From assembly GCF_004348725.1 (NCBI RefSeq), contig NZ_SMKR01000048.1, forward strand, positions 1 to 42,936: 42,936 nucleotides of DNA. Reading direction: 5' to 3'. Within the stretch, counting starts at the first letter, position 1. Each line of letters begins with the position of its first letter. The notes beneath the pieces are model-generated. The model ran no database searches, was not told where the DNA came from, and saw only the letters and a program-made list of their open reading frames with translations. The position numbers and the translations under genes were made by a program. Below are positions 35,355-42,936 of the stretch, piece after piece. The DNA is from Kribbella turkmenica (GTDB lineage: Bacteria; Actinomycetota; Actinomycetes; Propionibacteriales; Kribbellaceae).

Positions 35355-36145
35355 GCCGCGACCTGATGTACGCCGCCGAGGTGAAAGCGCTCGTGCGCGG
35401 CGCCTACCGCAACGTCCCGCCGACAACCGCTGCCGTCGCTCACAAGCTCTACACGCCGGAGGAACTGTCCGGCGTACCTCAGTCCGCGGTCGACCGAGCA
35501 CTGGGCGTGGCGAACCACCTTCGCTTCGCCGGCATCCGGCCCGGCGACACGATCCTCGACATCGGCTGCGGCGCCGGCATCGACACAATCCTCGCCGCCC
35601 AGCGCACCGGCCCGACCGGACGCGTCATCGCACTCGACTTCCTGCCCGAGATGCTCAGACGTACGACGGCCGCCGTCCGCGAGGCCGGGCTCGAAAACGT
35701 GGAACCGCTCGAGGGCGAGATGGAGAGCATCCCACTGCCCGACGACAGCGTGGACCTCGTCATCTCGAACGGCGTGATCAACCTGTCCGCCCGCAAAGGT
35801 CGCGTGATGGCCGAGTGTTCCCGGGTACTGCGCCCAGGCGGACGACTGTGCGTCTCGGACCTGACCGTGGAACAGGACGACCTGCCTGCCGAGATCCTGA
35901 CCCAGCCGGCCGCCTGGGCCGGATGCATCGCCGGCGCGCTGGCCGAGAACGACTTCGTCCACAAACTCTCACAGGCTGGCTTCACCGACATCGAAGTACT
36001 GCACCGAGATCCCCTCGGCATCGACGACTGCGCCCTGTACCCCCTCTTCTCCCCAGAAGTCGTCCACCTGATGCGGCACCTCATCGCACCCGATCGACAC
36101 GACCGCGTTGCGGTGGCCATCGTGGTCGGCGCCCGGTTGCCATGA
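35351..36145 (+). CDS. ArsM-like methyltransferase in sigma-factor operon
   Basis: A 264-residue class I methyltransferase. It has motif I TILDIGCGAGIDT (67-79), Asp96 in VIALDFLPE, ISNGVINLS (138-146) and VLRPGGRLCVSDL (159-171), with Cys192 in AGCIAGAL. It is a paralogue of the divergent methyltransferase at 33638-34408, with the same Gly in place of the usual ArsM Cys. As in that protein, arsenite is unlikely, and the substrate may be another soft nucleophile such as a thiol or selenol (inference). The ATG at 35351 overlaps the anti-sigma stop by 4 bases, and its stop overlaps the next gene's ATG. It is therefore a direct target of the sigma/anti-sigma operon. Confidence 0.88.
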   Translation: MSRDLMYAAEVKALVRGAYRNVPPTTAAVAHKLYTPEELSGVPQSAVDRALGVANHLRFAGIRPGDTILDIGCGAGIDTILAAQRTGPTGRVIALDFLPEMLRRTTAAVREAGLENVEPLEGEMESIPLPDDSVDLVISNGVINLSARKGRVMAECSRVLRPGGRLCVSDLTVEQDDLPAEILTQPAAWAGCIAGALAENDFVHKLSQAGFTDIEVLHRDPLGIDDCALYPLFSPEVVHLMRHLIAPDRHDRVAVAIVVGARLP

Positions 36146-36816
36146 CCGTCATGACCGTGACGCCCGACGACCTCCGGCAGAGCGCGTCCGCCTGTCGCGA
36201 CGCACTCGGTCCCACTGTCGACCTGGACTGGACGGTCCAGGCGGGCGAACTGTCATGGGACATCCGCGGAACCGTCACACACGTGATCGATGCCGTCGGT
36301 TGGTATGCGGCCCACCTAGCCGTTCGAAGCCCGCGTCGCCTCCACTTCGATTTCGCCGCACACCGCGACGCCTCCAATCTGGAGCTACTCGACGTACTCG
36401 AGGCAGCAGCGGCAACACTCGCACAGGTGGCCGTTGCCGCTCCACCCGATGCTCGCGCCTTTCACAACTCAGGCAGAGCCGACACGTGCGGTTTCCTGGC
36501 GATGGGCTGCGACGAGATCCTCGTCCACGGCTGGGACGCGATCCGCGGCCTCGGCGGTGAGTTCACACCATCAGCGGACATCGCCGAACGCGTGCTCCGC
36601 CGGCTGTTTCCCTGGGTCTCAGTCCGCACGTCACCATGGCAGGCCCTCCTCTGGGCCAACGGCCGCATCGATCTGCCGGACCAAGCACAGCGCAGCGGAC
36701 CGGACTGGGCCTGGCACTGCGCACCCCTCGACGAATGGGACGGCACCGTGCCACATCAGAAAGCGCACCGGCACCGCGCTCCTGCATCACACCATGACGC
36801 CGGGCCACGATCGTAA
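36142..36816 (+). CDS. Maleylpyruvate isomerase/DinB-fold mycothiol-dependent-type enzyme
   Basis: A 224-residue protein of the mycothiol-dependent maleylpyruvate isomerase N-terminal (DinB-like) family. A four-helix bundle is suggested. Putative metal ligands include His47 in GTVTHVIDAVGWYAAHL and His129 in EILVHGWDAIRGLG, where the HGWD pattern is typical. Such enzymes use mycothiol to transfer or isomerise thiol adducts; the substrate here is unknown. The start ATG at 36142 overlaps the methyltransferase stop (ATGA); a second ATG lies three codons on. It is the last gene of the sigma/anti-sigma/methyltransferase operon, which supports a thiol-stress role. The C-terminus is His/Pro/Arg-rich and may run slightly past the fold. 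Confidence 0.8.
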   Translation: MTVMTVTPDDLRQSASACRDALGPTVDLDWTVQAGELSWDIRGTVTHVIDAVGWYAAHLAVRSPRRLHFDFAAHRDASNLELLDVLEAAAATLAQVAVAAPPDARAFHNSGRADTCGFLAMGCDEILVHGWDAIRGLGGEFTPSADIAERVLRRLFPWVSVRTSPWQALLWANGRIDLPDQAQRSGPDWAWHCAPLDEWDGTVPHQKAHRHRAPASHHDAGPRS

Positions 36817-37117
36817 CCGCGAGATCGCGACTCACGCGGCGCACCGATTTCCGAGCCGCCGACATCGTCCGGGGAGGGCACGAATTGTTGGTAGAGGTCG
36901 TGGCTCGGCGCATCCACGAGGCCTTGCAGTCACCTTTCTCGGAGGGTGGCCGCCCGCCGCCGACCGCCGAATCCTTACTGGGTCGGCTCATCGGGTCGAC
37001 CTCTGCAGGGGCGGGTCGTCGGCAGTTCCGGGGGCCGATTCTCTCTTCGCGGTCGTGTCCGCCCCCACTGGCAGTGGCCACAGCACCACTCCACATTTCT
37101 CGAGAGGAGTTTCGGAG
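36817..37117. other. Intergenic stretch between mycothiol-type enzyme and LVIVD gene
   Basis: About 300 bases without a supported gene. A short plus frame from 36885 lacks a good start, codon bias beyond its first 15 codons, or a known domain. TCGTGG/CCACGA inverted arms occur near 36896-36918. I see no terminator with a strong stem. A 13-bp palindrome near 37065 is listed separately. Confidence 0.5.
37065..37077. promoter_or_regulatory. Near-palindrome upstream of first LVIVD gene
   Basis: CCACTG-G-CAGTGG is a perfect inverted repeat around a central G, 40 bases before the LVIVD ATG. It could be an operator; no regulator is suggested by the sequence. Confidence 0.3.
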
Positions 37118-38497
37118 ATGAGACGGCGACCACGCCTGCTGACGATCGGAATGACGGTGGCAGGCCTGATGCTCGTTCCGGTCACGGCGAGCGCACACGA
37201 TCCGGAGGAGCACGGCACCCATCCGCCCACCGGCGGTGCTCCGGATCTGCACAGCGACAACATGACGTTGCGGAAGAACCTGCCCAAGGTCGGCACCGCG
37301 ACCCAGTCCGACTTGGCGTTCGAGGGCCGGTATGCCTACGCGGGCACCTTCACGGGCTTCCGGATCATCGACGTCTCGGCCCCGGCGAACGCTCAGCAGG
37401 TCGCGTTCTTCCCGTGTAACGGCGGCCAGGGAGACGTGTCGATCTACAACGGCCTGCTGTTCTCCTCGGTCGACACACCACAGACCAAGCCCACCTGTGA
37501 CAGTGCCAACACCACAGCCTCGAACCCGGCCGCCTGGGAAGGTGTCCGGATCTTCGACGTCAGGGATCCGGCCAACGTCAAGCACCTCGCATCGGTTCGG
37601 ACAGACTGTGGCTCGCACACGCACACGCTCGCGCCGGCCGGCAAGGGCAGCTTGTTCGTCTACGTGTCGTCGTACGGCCTGACACCGGGATCGATCGGGC
37701 CGCACTGCCAGCAGGACCACGGCAAGATCTCCGTCATCCATGTCGCGCTGAAGAATCCGGAGAAGGCGAAGGTGGTTGCGACGCCACCGACAACCGACGT
37801 GCCGACCTTCGACGCGTCGCGGCTCGAGCTCGACGACCTGCTGCCGCCGGGTTCGCTCCTGGACACCCGGGGCTGTCACGACATCACCGTGCTCAAGCCG
37901 CTGGAGCTGGCGGCAGCAGCGTGCCTCAGCGTCGGACAGATCTGGGACATCAGCGACCGTACGGCGCCGAAGGTGCTGCACACCCTGACCACCGAGGAGG
38001 TCCGGGCCTGGCACTCCGCGACCTTCACCTGGGACGGTGAACGTGCCGTGTTCGGGGACGAGGCAGGCGGCGGCGCGCTCCCCCGATGCCGCGCGCAGGA
38101 CCCGCCGACGACCGGTGCGGTGTGGATCTACGACGTCGCCTCCGGAGCGGAGCTCGGACACTACAAGCTGCCACGCGCCGAGACCGGTACCTGCACGATG
38201 CACAACTTCAACCTGGTGCCCGGGGTGAGCCGGGACATCCTGGTCTCGGCCGCCTACACGGCCGGCACGACGGTCGCCGACCTGACCGACCCGGCCGACC
38301 CGGTCGAGATCGGCTTCTATCGGGCCGGCGACCCGATCGCCGCGAACACCTGGTCGAGCTATTGGCACAACGGTTTCATCTACGCCAACGACATCACCCG
38401 CGGATTCGACGTCTTCTCCCTCAACCATCCCGCGGTAGCCGGCGCAGCGACCCTGAGCCGGGACAACCCGCAGACCCAGGAGATTCTCTTCCGCTGA
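37118..38497 (+). CDS. Secreted LVIVD-repeat beta-propeller protein (first copy)
   Basis: A 459-residue exported protein with a Sec signal peptide (1-26, ending ASA-H) and a His-rich mature start. Repeated units such as GFRIIDVSAPANAQQVAF, GVRIFDVRDPANVKHLAS, QIWDISD and TVADLTDPADPVEIGFY are LVIVD-type propeller blades. Central His/Cys positions recur across blades: SHTHT (167-169), GCHD (253-254), WHS (299), MHN (362), WHN (417). This resembles the axial histidines of metal-binding propellers such as SBP56 methanethiol oxidases, but function is unproved. The ATG has AGGAG nine bases upstream. The second copy follows after 81 bases and a hairpin. Confidence 0.85.
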   Translation: MRRRPRLLTIGMTVAGLMLVPVTASAHDPEEHGTHPPTGGAPDLHSDNMTLRKNLPKVGTATQSDLAFEGRYAYAGTFTGFRIIDVSAPANAQQVAFFPCNGGQGDVSIYNGLLFSSVDTPQTKPTCDSANTTASNPAAWEGVRIFDVRDPANVKHLASVRTDCGSHTHTLAPAGKGSLFVYVSSYGLTPGSIGPHCQQDHGKISVIHVALKNPEKAKVVATPPTTDVPTFDASRLELDDLLPPGSLLDTRGCHDITVLKPLELAAAACLSVGQIWDISDRTAPKVLHTLTTEEVRAWHSATFTWDGERAVFGDEAGGGALPRCRAQDPPTTGAVWIYDVASGAELGHYKLPRAETGTCTMHNFNLVPGVSRDILVSAAYTAGTTVADLTDPADPVEIGFYRAGDPIAANTWSSYWHNGFIYANDITRGFDVFSLNHPAVAGAATLSRDNPQTQEILFR

Positions 38498-38504
38498 AGG
38501 CCAT

Positions 38505-38534
38505 CGGCCGGCCTCGAACCATCGGGGCCGGCCG
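38505..38534. terminator. Hairpin between the two LVIVD genes
   Basis: CGGCCGGCC (38505-38513) and GGCCGGCCG (38526-38534) form a perfect 9-bp stem with a 12-base loop, 8 bases after the first LVIVD stop. It is probably a terminator or attenuator between the copies. Confidence 0.6.
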
Positions 38535-38578
38535 TTCGGTCCGTGCCTGACACCCTTTCCACGAACAGGAGTCAAGTC

Positions 38579-39958
38579 ATGTCACGGCACCTTCGCCTCA
38601 TCGTCGGCGCGATCCTCTGCGCCTGCGTGTTGATTGTCCCGGCGACAGCGGTCGCCGACCATGTGACCAACCCGGCCACACCGAACATGCATGCCAAGGG
38701 GCACAGTCCGCATCCGGCGACATTCCTGGGGGAGCCGGACGGCGTGCGTCACGTCAGCTCCGACATCGCCTTCCGTGGTCGGCTGGCGTTCCACGGCAAC
38801 TACGACGGCTTCCGGGTGATCGACATCGCCGACCCGGATGACCCGCAGGAGATCCTGCACCAGCGGTGCAACGGCGACCAGGGAGACATCTACGTCCGAG
38901 GCGACGTCCTCGTCCGGTCGTGGAACTCCAAGAAGCCCGGCCCACGGCTCTGCGACGGCCAGACCGTACCGGCCGGATGGGAAGGCGTCCACGTCTTCGA
39001 CATCAGCGACGTCGAGGACCCCGCACTCGTCGCCTCCGTCTCACTTCCCTGTGGCTCGCACACCCTCACCGGGGCCGGAGTCTCGCACGGACGACTGATT
39101 GTCTACAGCAACAACTCGAGCAGCGCCGGCTGTGTCGACGGCACCCGGGCTATGGACGACCCGGTCGGTGACTTCATGGACGTCATCGCCGTACCGGTCG
39201 ACAATCCGGCCGCGGCGGCGCTGATCCACCGCGAACCACTGGCGGGACCGGCGACGGACGTGCGCACCGGCTGCCACGATGCCGGAGCGATCCTCGGCTC
39301 GGTCAACAAGGTGGTCTGTGCCAGCGCCGACACGATCAACGTCTTCGACATCGGCGCGAACGGCAATCCGGGCGGCAGCCCCGAGGATCCGGTGCTTCTG
39401 TTCACCATCACCGAACCAGGTGTCGGCCAGGCCGGGACGAACGGCCGCTGGCACTCCAGCGTCTTCACCTGGGACGGGAAGGTCATCGCCGCGGGATGGG
39501 AACCCGGCGGCGGCGCCGAGCCGGAATGCCAGACCAGCGACCCCGCGGTCGACAAGAGCATGTTCTTCTACGACAGCACCTTCGGCAGGAAACTCGGTCA
39601 GTGGACCCTGCCGCGAGGCCAGGACGGCATCGGCGAGAACTGCACGATCCACAACTACAACATCGTGCCGCTGCGCAGCGGCCGCTACGTCGCGGTCGGC
39701 GGGCACTACCAGGCCGGGACCTGGGTCACAGACTTCACCGACCCGGCCAACGCGGTCACCGTCGGCTGGTCCGACCCGCCGGCCATCTCCCCATCCGACC
39801 TGGGCGGCGCCTGGTCGTCGTACTGGTACAACAACTTCATCTACGAGTCGAGCATCACCGAGGGGCTGAACATCTTCCGGCTCAGTGATCGAACGACCGC
39901 GGGTGCGTTGCGTCTGCGCCACCTCAACCCGCAGACGCAGGAGTTCTCGCTCCCGTAG
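38579..39958 (+). CDS. Secreted LVIVD-repeat beta-propeller protein (second copy)
   Basis: A 459-residue exported protein, exactly as long as its neighbour. It has a signal peptide (1-27, AVA-D) and blades such as GFRVIDIADPDDPQEIL, GVHVFDISDVEDPALVAS and WVTDFTDPANAVTVGW. His161 (SHT), Cys232-His233 (GCHD), His292 (WHS) and His358 (IHN) align with the first copy. Position 417, WHN there, is WYN here. Both end in NPQTQE. The copies are divergent, so the duplication is old or the second protein came from elsewhere. The ATG at 38579 has CAGGAG seven bases upstream; the frame is open to an ATG at 38543, which lacks one. Confidence 0.85.
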   Translation: MSRHLRLIVGAILCACVLIVPATAVADHVTNPATPNMHAKGHSPHPATFLGEPDGVRHVSSDIAFRGRLAFHGNYDGFRVIDIADPDDPQEILHQRCNGDQGDIYVRGDVLVRSWNSKKPGPRLCDGQTVPAGWEGVHVFDISDVEDPALVASVSLPCGSHTLTGAGVSHGRLIVYSNNSSSAGCVDGTRAMDDPVGDFMDVIAVPVDNPAAAALIHREPLAGPATDVRTGCHDAGAILGSVNKVVCASADTINVFDIGANGNPGGSPEDPVLLFTITEPGVGQAGTNGRWHSSVFTWDGKVIAAGWEPGGGAEPECQTSDPAVDKSMFFYDSTFGRKLGQWTLPRGQDGIGENCTIHNYNIVPLRSGRYVAVGGHYQAGTWVTDFTDPANAVTVGWSDPPAISPSDLGGAWSSYWYNNFIYESSITEGLNIFRLSDRTTAGALRLRHLNPQTQEFSLP

Positions 39959-39968
39959 CAGCGAATTC

Positions 39969-40010
39969 GACCGGCCGGGCCTGCTTGCGCACCCTCGGGC
40001 CCGGCCGGTC
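39969..40010. terminator. Strong hairpin between LVIVD and livF
   Basis: GACCGGCCGGGCC (39969-39981) and GGCCCGGCCGGTC (39998-40010) form a perfect 13-bp stem with a 16-base loop. It overlaps the livF stop codon and lies 10 bases after the LVIVD stop, so it can end both convergent transcripts. Confidence 0.75.
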
Positions 40011-40734
40011 ACAGTTCGCCGAGGTAGGCCTGGCGCATGCGGGGGTTGGCCAGGAGGTGCTCGGCGGAGTCGGCCAGGACGATTCTGCCGGTCTGCAGGA
40101 CGTAGCCGCGGTCGGCGATCGAGAGGGCCATGGTGGCGTTCTGTTCGACAACGAAGATGGTCGTGCCCTGCTGGTTGATCTCGCGGATGATCTCGAAGTT
40201 CTGCTCGACCAGGACCGGGGCCAGGCCCATCGAGGGCTCGTCCATCAGCAGGACCTTGGGCCGTGCCATCAGTGCCCGTGCCATGGCGACCATCTGTTGC
40301 TCGCCACCGGAGAGCGTCCCGGCACGCTGGCCGAGTCGCTGCCGCACTCGCGGGAAGAGGGTGAAGACCCGCTCGTAGTCCTGCTCGACCTCATCCGTGT
40401 CTCGCCTGAGGTAGCAGCCGAGCTCGAGGTTCTCGCGTACCGTCATGCGTTTGAACAACCGGCGGTTCTCCGGAACCATCGACAGCCCCAGTCCGACCAG
40501 CCGCTGCGTCGGCAGTCCAGTGATCGCCCGGCCCTCCAGCAGCACCTGTCCCCTGGTGGGAACGACATAGCCGAGAATCGTCTTCAGCAGTGTGGTTTTG
40601 CCGCTGGCGTTGCCGCCCAGCAGGCAGACCACCTCGCCGCGGCGGATCTCCACGTCGACGTCCCGCAGGACCTGAATGGCACCGTAGTGGGTGCTGACGC
40701 TGTGCAGGCTGAGCAGCGGGTCGGCATCGGTCAT
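40009..40734 (-). CDS. livF: Branched-chain amino-acid-type ABC transporter ATPase (LivF)
   Basis: A 241-residue ABC ATPase. Walker A reads GGNASGKTT, slightly unusual in having Ala-Ser where Gly-Ala is common. The signature is LSGGEQQMVAMARAL, Walker B VLLMDEPSMGLAP and the H-loop region IFVVEQN with ATMALSIADRGYVL. These are LivF features; the family imports branched-chain amino acids, amides or urea. The ATG at 40734 overlaps the livG stop by 4 bases. The frame is open further upstream, but that is the livG region in another frame. The gene ends inside the terminal hairpin. Confidence 0.93.
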   Translation of the reverse strand: MTDADPLLSLHSVSTHYGAIQVLRDVDVEIRRGEVVCLLGGNASGKTTLLKTILGYVVPTRGQVLLEGRAITGLPTQRLVGLGLSMVPENRRLFKRMTVRENLELGCYLRRDTDEVEQDYERVFTLFPRVRQRLGQRAGTLSGGEQQMVAMARALMARPKVLLMDEPSMGLAPVLVEQNFEIIREINQQGTTIFVVEQNATMALSIADRGYVLQTGRIVLADSAEHLLANPRMRQAYLGEL

Positions 40735-41513
40735 GTCGCGCTCGCCTTCCGGCCGAGATAGGCCTCGATCACCCGGTCGTTGCTCGCCACTTCGTCGTAC
40801 CCTCCTGCTGCGATCAGTTGTCCGTAGTCGAGTACGAGGACCCGCTCCGACACCCCTTTCACCAGCCGCATGTCGTGTTCGATGAGGGCGATCGTGATGC
40901 CGAGTTCGTCTCGTATCCGCCGGATCAGCCCGATCAGCTCCGTCGTCTCCCGTGGGTTCATGCCCGCGGTCGGCTCGTCGAGCAGCAGCAGCCTCGGCTC
41001 CGACGCGAGTGCGCGGGCGATCTCCAGCCGCCGCCGGTTCGCGTACGACAGCGAGCGCGCCGGCGTGTCGAACCGCCAGCCGACCAGCCGGCTCCCGAAG
41101 AACGCGAGCGCTTGCTCGGCGCGCTGCCGGGTCTCGGCCTCCTCCCGCCGGAACGACGGCGGCCGCAGCACCGCCTTGAGCATGCCGGACCGGGTCCGGC
41201 AATGCCGGGCCACCATCACGTTCTCCAACACACTCATCTCCGGGAACAACCGGACATTCTGGAAGGTCCGGGCCACCCCGAGCTCGAGAATCTGGCTGGG
41301 ACGCAGTCCGACGACGTTCTGCCCGGTGAAGACGATCGAGCCGTGGTCCGGCTGGATCATGCCGGTGACGAGGTTGAACAGGGTGGTCTTTCCGGCGCCG
41401 TTCGGACCGATGACACAGAGGATCTCACCGTCCTCGACATCGAGGTCGAGCCCGTCGACGGCCCGGACACCGCCGAAGTCCTTGCTGAGTTCGCGAATCT
41501 CGAACAGTGCCAT
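40731..41513 (-). CDS. livG: Branched-chain amino-acid-type ABC transporter ATPase (LivG)
   Basis: A 260-residue ABC ATPase. It has Walker A GPNGAGKTTLFN, Q-loop ARTFQNVRLFPEMSVLENVMVA, the LivG-type helical insertion (RSGMLKAVLRPPSF), signature region LSYANRRRLEIARAL and Walker B LLLLDEPTAGMNP, then IALIEHDM. The signature reads LSYAN rather than LSGGQ, as is usual in LivG. It pairs with LivF on LivH/LivM. The ATG at 41513 follows the livM stop after 13 bases. Confidence 0.93.
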   Translation of the reverse strand: MALFEIRELSKDFGGVRAVDGLDLDVEDGEILCVIGPNGAGKTTLFNLVTGMIQPDHGSIVFTGQNVVGLRPSQILELGVARTFQNVRLFPEMSVLENVMVARHCRTRSGMLKAVLRPPSFRREEAETRQRAEQALAFFGSRLVGWRFDTPARSLSYANRRRLEIARALASEPRLLLLDEPTAGMNPRETTELIGLIRRIRDELGITIALIEHDMRLVKGVSERVLVLDYGQLIAAGGYDEVASNDRVIEAYLGRKASAT

Positions 41514-41526
41514 GCCGCTTCCCCGT

Positions 41527-42936
41527 TCAGTCCGGCTCGGCGCGAAGCCAGGCGTCCTGAGCGACTTCGTCCTCGTGCAGTTCCTCGGCCCGCTGCTTGC
41601 TCGGGACGAAGCCCTCGGGCCGCCGCAGCATCATGTAGACGAGCAGCGCTCCGTAGATCAGGAAGCGGTACTCCTCGAACTCGCGCAGCAGCTCCGGCAG
41701 CCCGACGAGAACGAGCGTGCCGAGGACCACGCCGGGGACGCTGCCCATGCCACCCACGATGATCACCACCAGGACCGTGATCGACACGATCACGTTGAAG
41801 CTGTGCGGGAACACCGATCCGATCTTCGTCGCGAACAGCGCGCCGCCGAAGCCGGCCAGCACGGCGCCGACGATGAACGCCGACAGCTTCGCGGCAACGA
41901 TGTCGACACCCATCGCCTCCGCGACCGCCTCGTCCTCACGCATCGCCATCCACGCCCGGCCGATCCGGGAGTCCTGCAGCGCGTACGTCGCGTACGCTGC
42001 GAGCAACACGAACACGAAGATCGCGTAGAAGAACGCCTGCGGCGTATCGACTTCGACCGGCCCGAGAGCAAGGTCGCCCACCTGGATGATGCCCTGCGCC
42101 CCACCGAAGGTGGGCTTGAGCCAGTCGGACAAGAACAGCAGCCGGGCAATCTCGCCGAAACCCAGCGTCACGATGGCGAGATAGTCACCGCGCATCCGCA
42201 GAACCGGCGTACCGACCAGGAGGCCGGCCGCGGCGGCCGCGAGAACCACGAAGGGTACGGCGAGCCAGAACACCCATCCGACGCCGACGCTCGATTGCGG
42301 GGAGGTCAGCAGAGCTGTCGTGTAGGCGCCTACCGCGAAGAACGCGACATAGCCGAGATCGAGCAACCCGGCGAAACCGACCACGATGTTCAACCCGAGT
42401 GCCATCAGCAAGAAGATGCCGGCGATGTTGAGCACCTCGCTCAGGAACGGCCCGATCACCTGTGGGAGCAGGCCGACCACGAACAGAACACCGACCAGTA
42501 CGGCGACTCTGACCATTCTGCGTGACCTGTCGGGCAGTCGCTCGATCCGCTTCCTGACCGGACCGGGTCGCCGCCGCGACGCCAGCAGCTGACAGCAGAT
42601 TCCGACGACGGCCACCGCGGCGATCCCAGGGAAACTGAGAGCACCGCTGACGCCGTACAGAAGGTCGCTGAGCGGTCTGGTCCAGATCCGCAGCTCCTCC
42701 TGGATGCCGCGCAGCACCTGCGTGACGACCGGCTGCATCAACGCGAACGCGACCACCCAGCCGACAGCGGCCAGCACAGTACGACGCCACCGGTCCGCCA
42801 GCACGTTGATCGCGCCGGCCAGGCCGCCCAGGCCGGCGTACAGCCCGATCACCAACCCGACACCTGCCCCGAGCCCCAGCCCGAAGGTCAGGATCCGGGG
42901 ATCGTCGCGGACGAGCTCGGGGGTGACGTTCAGGAA
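41527..42936 (-). CDS. livM: Branched-chain amino-acid-type ABC transporter permease (LivM, 5' end outside window)
   Basis: At least 470 residues are visible, open to the window edge, so the N-terminus is missing. The C-terminal 300 residues are a LivM permease: ALGLNIVVGFAGLLDLGYVAF, then RMRGDYLAIVTLGFGEIARL, AWMAMREDEAVAEAMGVD and IVGGMGSVPGVVLGTLVLVGL, with about eight membrane segments. Before that lies an extension of about 170 residues with several more segments and basic loops (RRRPGPVRKRIERLPDRSRR), not part of a standard 300-350-residue LivM. Any start in this region would be internal. A short acidic tail (HEDEVAQDAWLRAEPD) ends it. Its partner LivH should lie beyond the edge. Confidence 0.9.
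   Translation of the reverse strand, partial: FLNVTPELVRDDPRILTFGLGLGAGVGLVIGLYAGLGGLAGAINVLADRWRRTVLAAVGWVVAFALMQPVVTQVLRGIQEELRIWTRPLSDLLYGVSGALSFPGIAAVAVVGICCQLLASRRRPGPVRKRIERLPDRSRRMVRVAVLVGVLFVVGLLPQVIGPFLSEVLNIAGIFLLMALGLNIVVGFAGLLDLGYVAFFAVGAYTTALLTSPQSSVGVGWVFWLAVPFVVLAAAAAGLLVGTPVLRMRGDYLAIVTLGFGEIARLLFLSDWLKPTFGGAQGIIQVGDLALGPVEVDTPQAFFYAIFVFVLLAAYATYALQDSRIGRAWMAMREDEAVAEAMGVDIVAAKLSAFIVGAVLAGFGGALFATKIGSVFPHSFNVIVSITVLVVIIVGGMGSVPGVVLGTLVLVGLPELLREFEEYRFLIYGALLVYMMLRRPEGFVPSKQRAEELHEDEVAQDAWLRAEPD

Noticed and set aside
33638..36145. Naming the two methyltransferases arsM
   Set aside because: The Cys in the SNCVxNL motif is Gly in both, and no arsR, arsC or arsenite pump lies nearby.
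36885..37121. Small gene before the first LVIVD gene
   Set aside because: The TTG start lacks a ribosome-binding site, and coding bias fades after about 15 codons; no domain is recognised.

Overview
The window is high-GC DNA with dense, often translationally coupled genes and frequent GTG/TTG starts, as in an actinobacterium. The order adenine phosphoribosyltransferase, secF, secD, yajC, ruvB, ruvA, ruvC is the usual actinobacterial one. A mycothiol-dependent-type enzyme, an Eis-like acetyltransferase, an actinobacterial-type SecA2 and an Excalibur protein agree with this. Gene content resembles Propionibacteriales such as Kribbella, but that placement is inference. No tRNA, rRNA, insertion sequence or CRISPR array was seen.

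Left part (1-13.3 kb): two small membrane-anchored proteins (DUF6167, DUF948), an Excalibur-domain protein with a Pro/Ser/Thr-rich stalk, and a probable operon of a GNAT acetyltransferase, secA2 and rarA. Then come a secreted AMIN-like protein converging on a Tat-exported GxGYxYP protein, a small AraC-VOC-GntR operon, a DUF2254 membrane protein coupled to a methyltransferase, and a possibly decayed small gene.

Middle part (13.3-31 kb): housekeeping. A metallo-beta-lactamase-fold hydrolase, hisS and aspS overlap by 4 bases at each junction. A DUF349 protein follows, then a frameshifted AbiEi-like/nuclease gene converging on pepN, the bifunctional (p)ppGpp enzyme, apt, the SecF/SecD/YajC export accessories (SecD has a long Thr/Pro insertion), and ruvB-ruvA-ruvC with an SOS-type box in front of ruvC.

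Right part (31-42.9 kb): accessory. An Eis-like acetyltransferase and a hotdog protein precede a divergent locus. Leftward lie an ArsM-like methyltransferase, a four-helix membrane protein and a deletion remnant of a third methyltransferase. Rightward, an ECF sigma factor, a zinc-type anti-sigma factor, a second ArsM-like methyltransferase and a mycothiol-dependent-type enzyme are joined by 4-base ATGA overlaps at all three junctions. The spacer between the two arms holds nested inverted repeats. Two tandem secreted LVIVD beta-propeller proteins follow, each ending in a strong hairpin. The window closes with livF, livG and a 5'-truncated livM of a branched-chain amino-acid-type ABC importer. 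The sigma/anti-sigma/methyltransferase/mycothiol cassette is the best candidate for an uncharacterised system.
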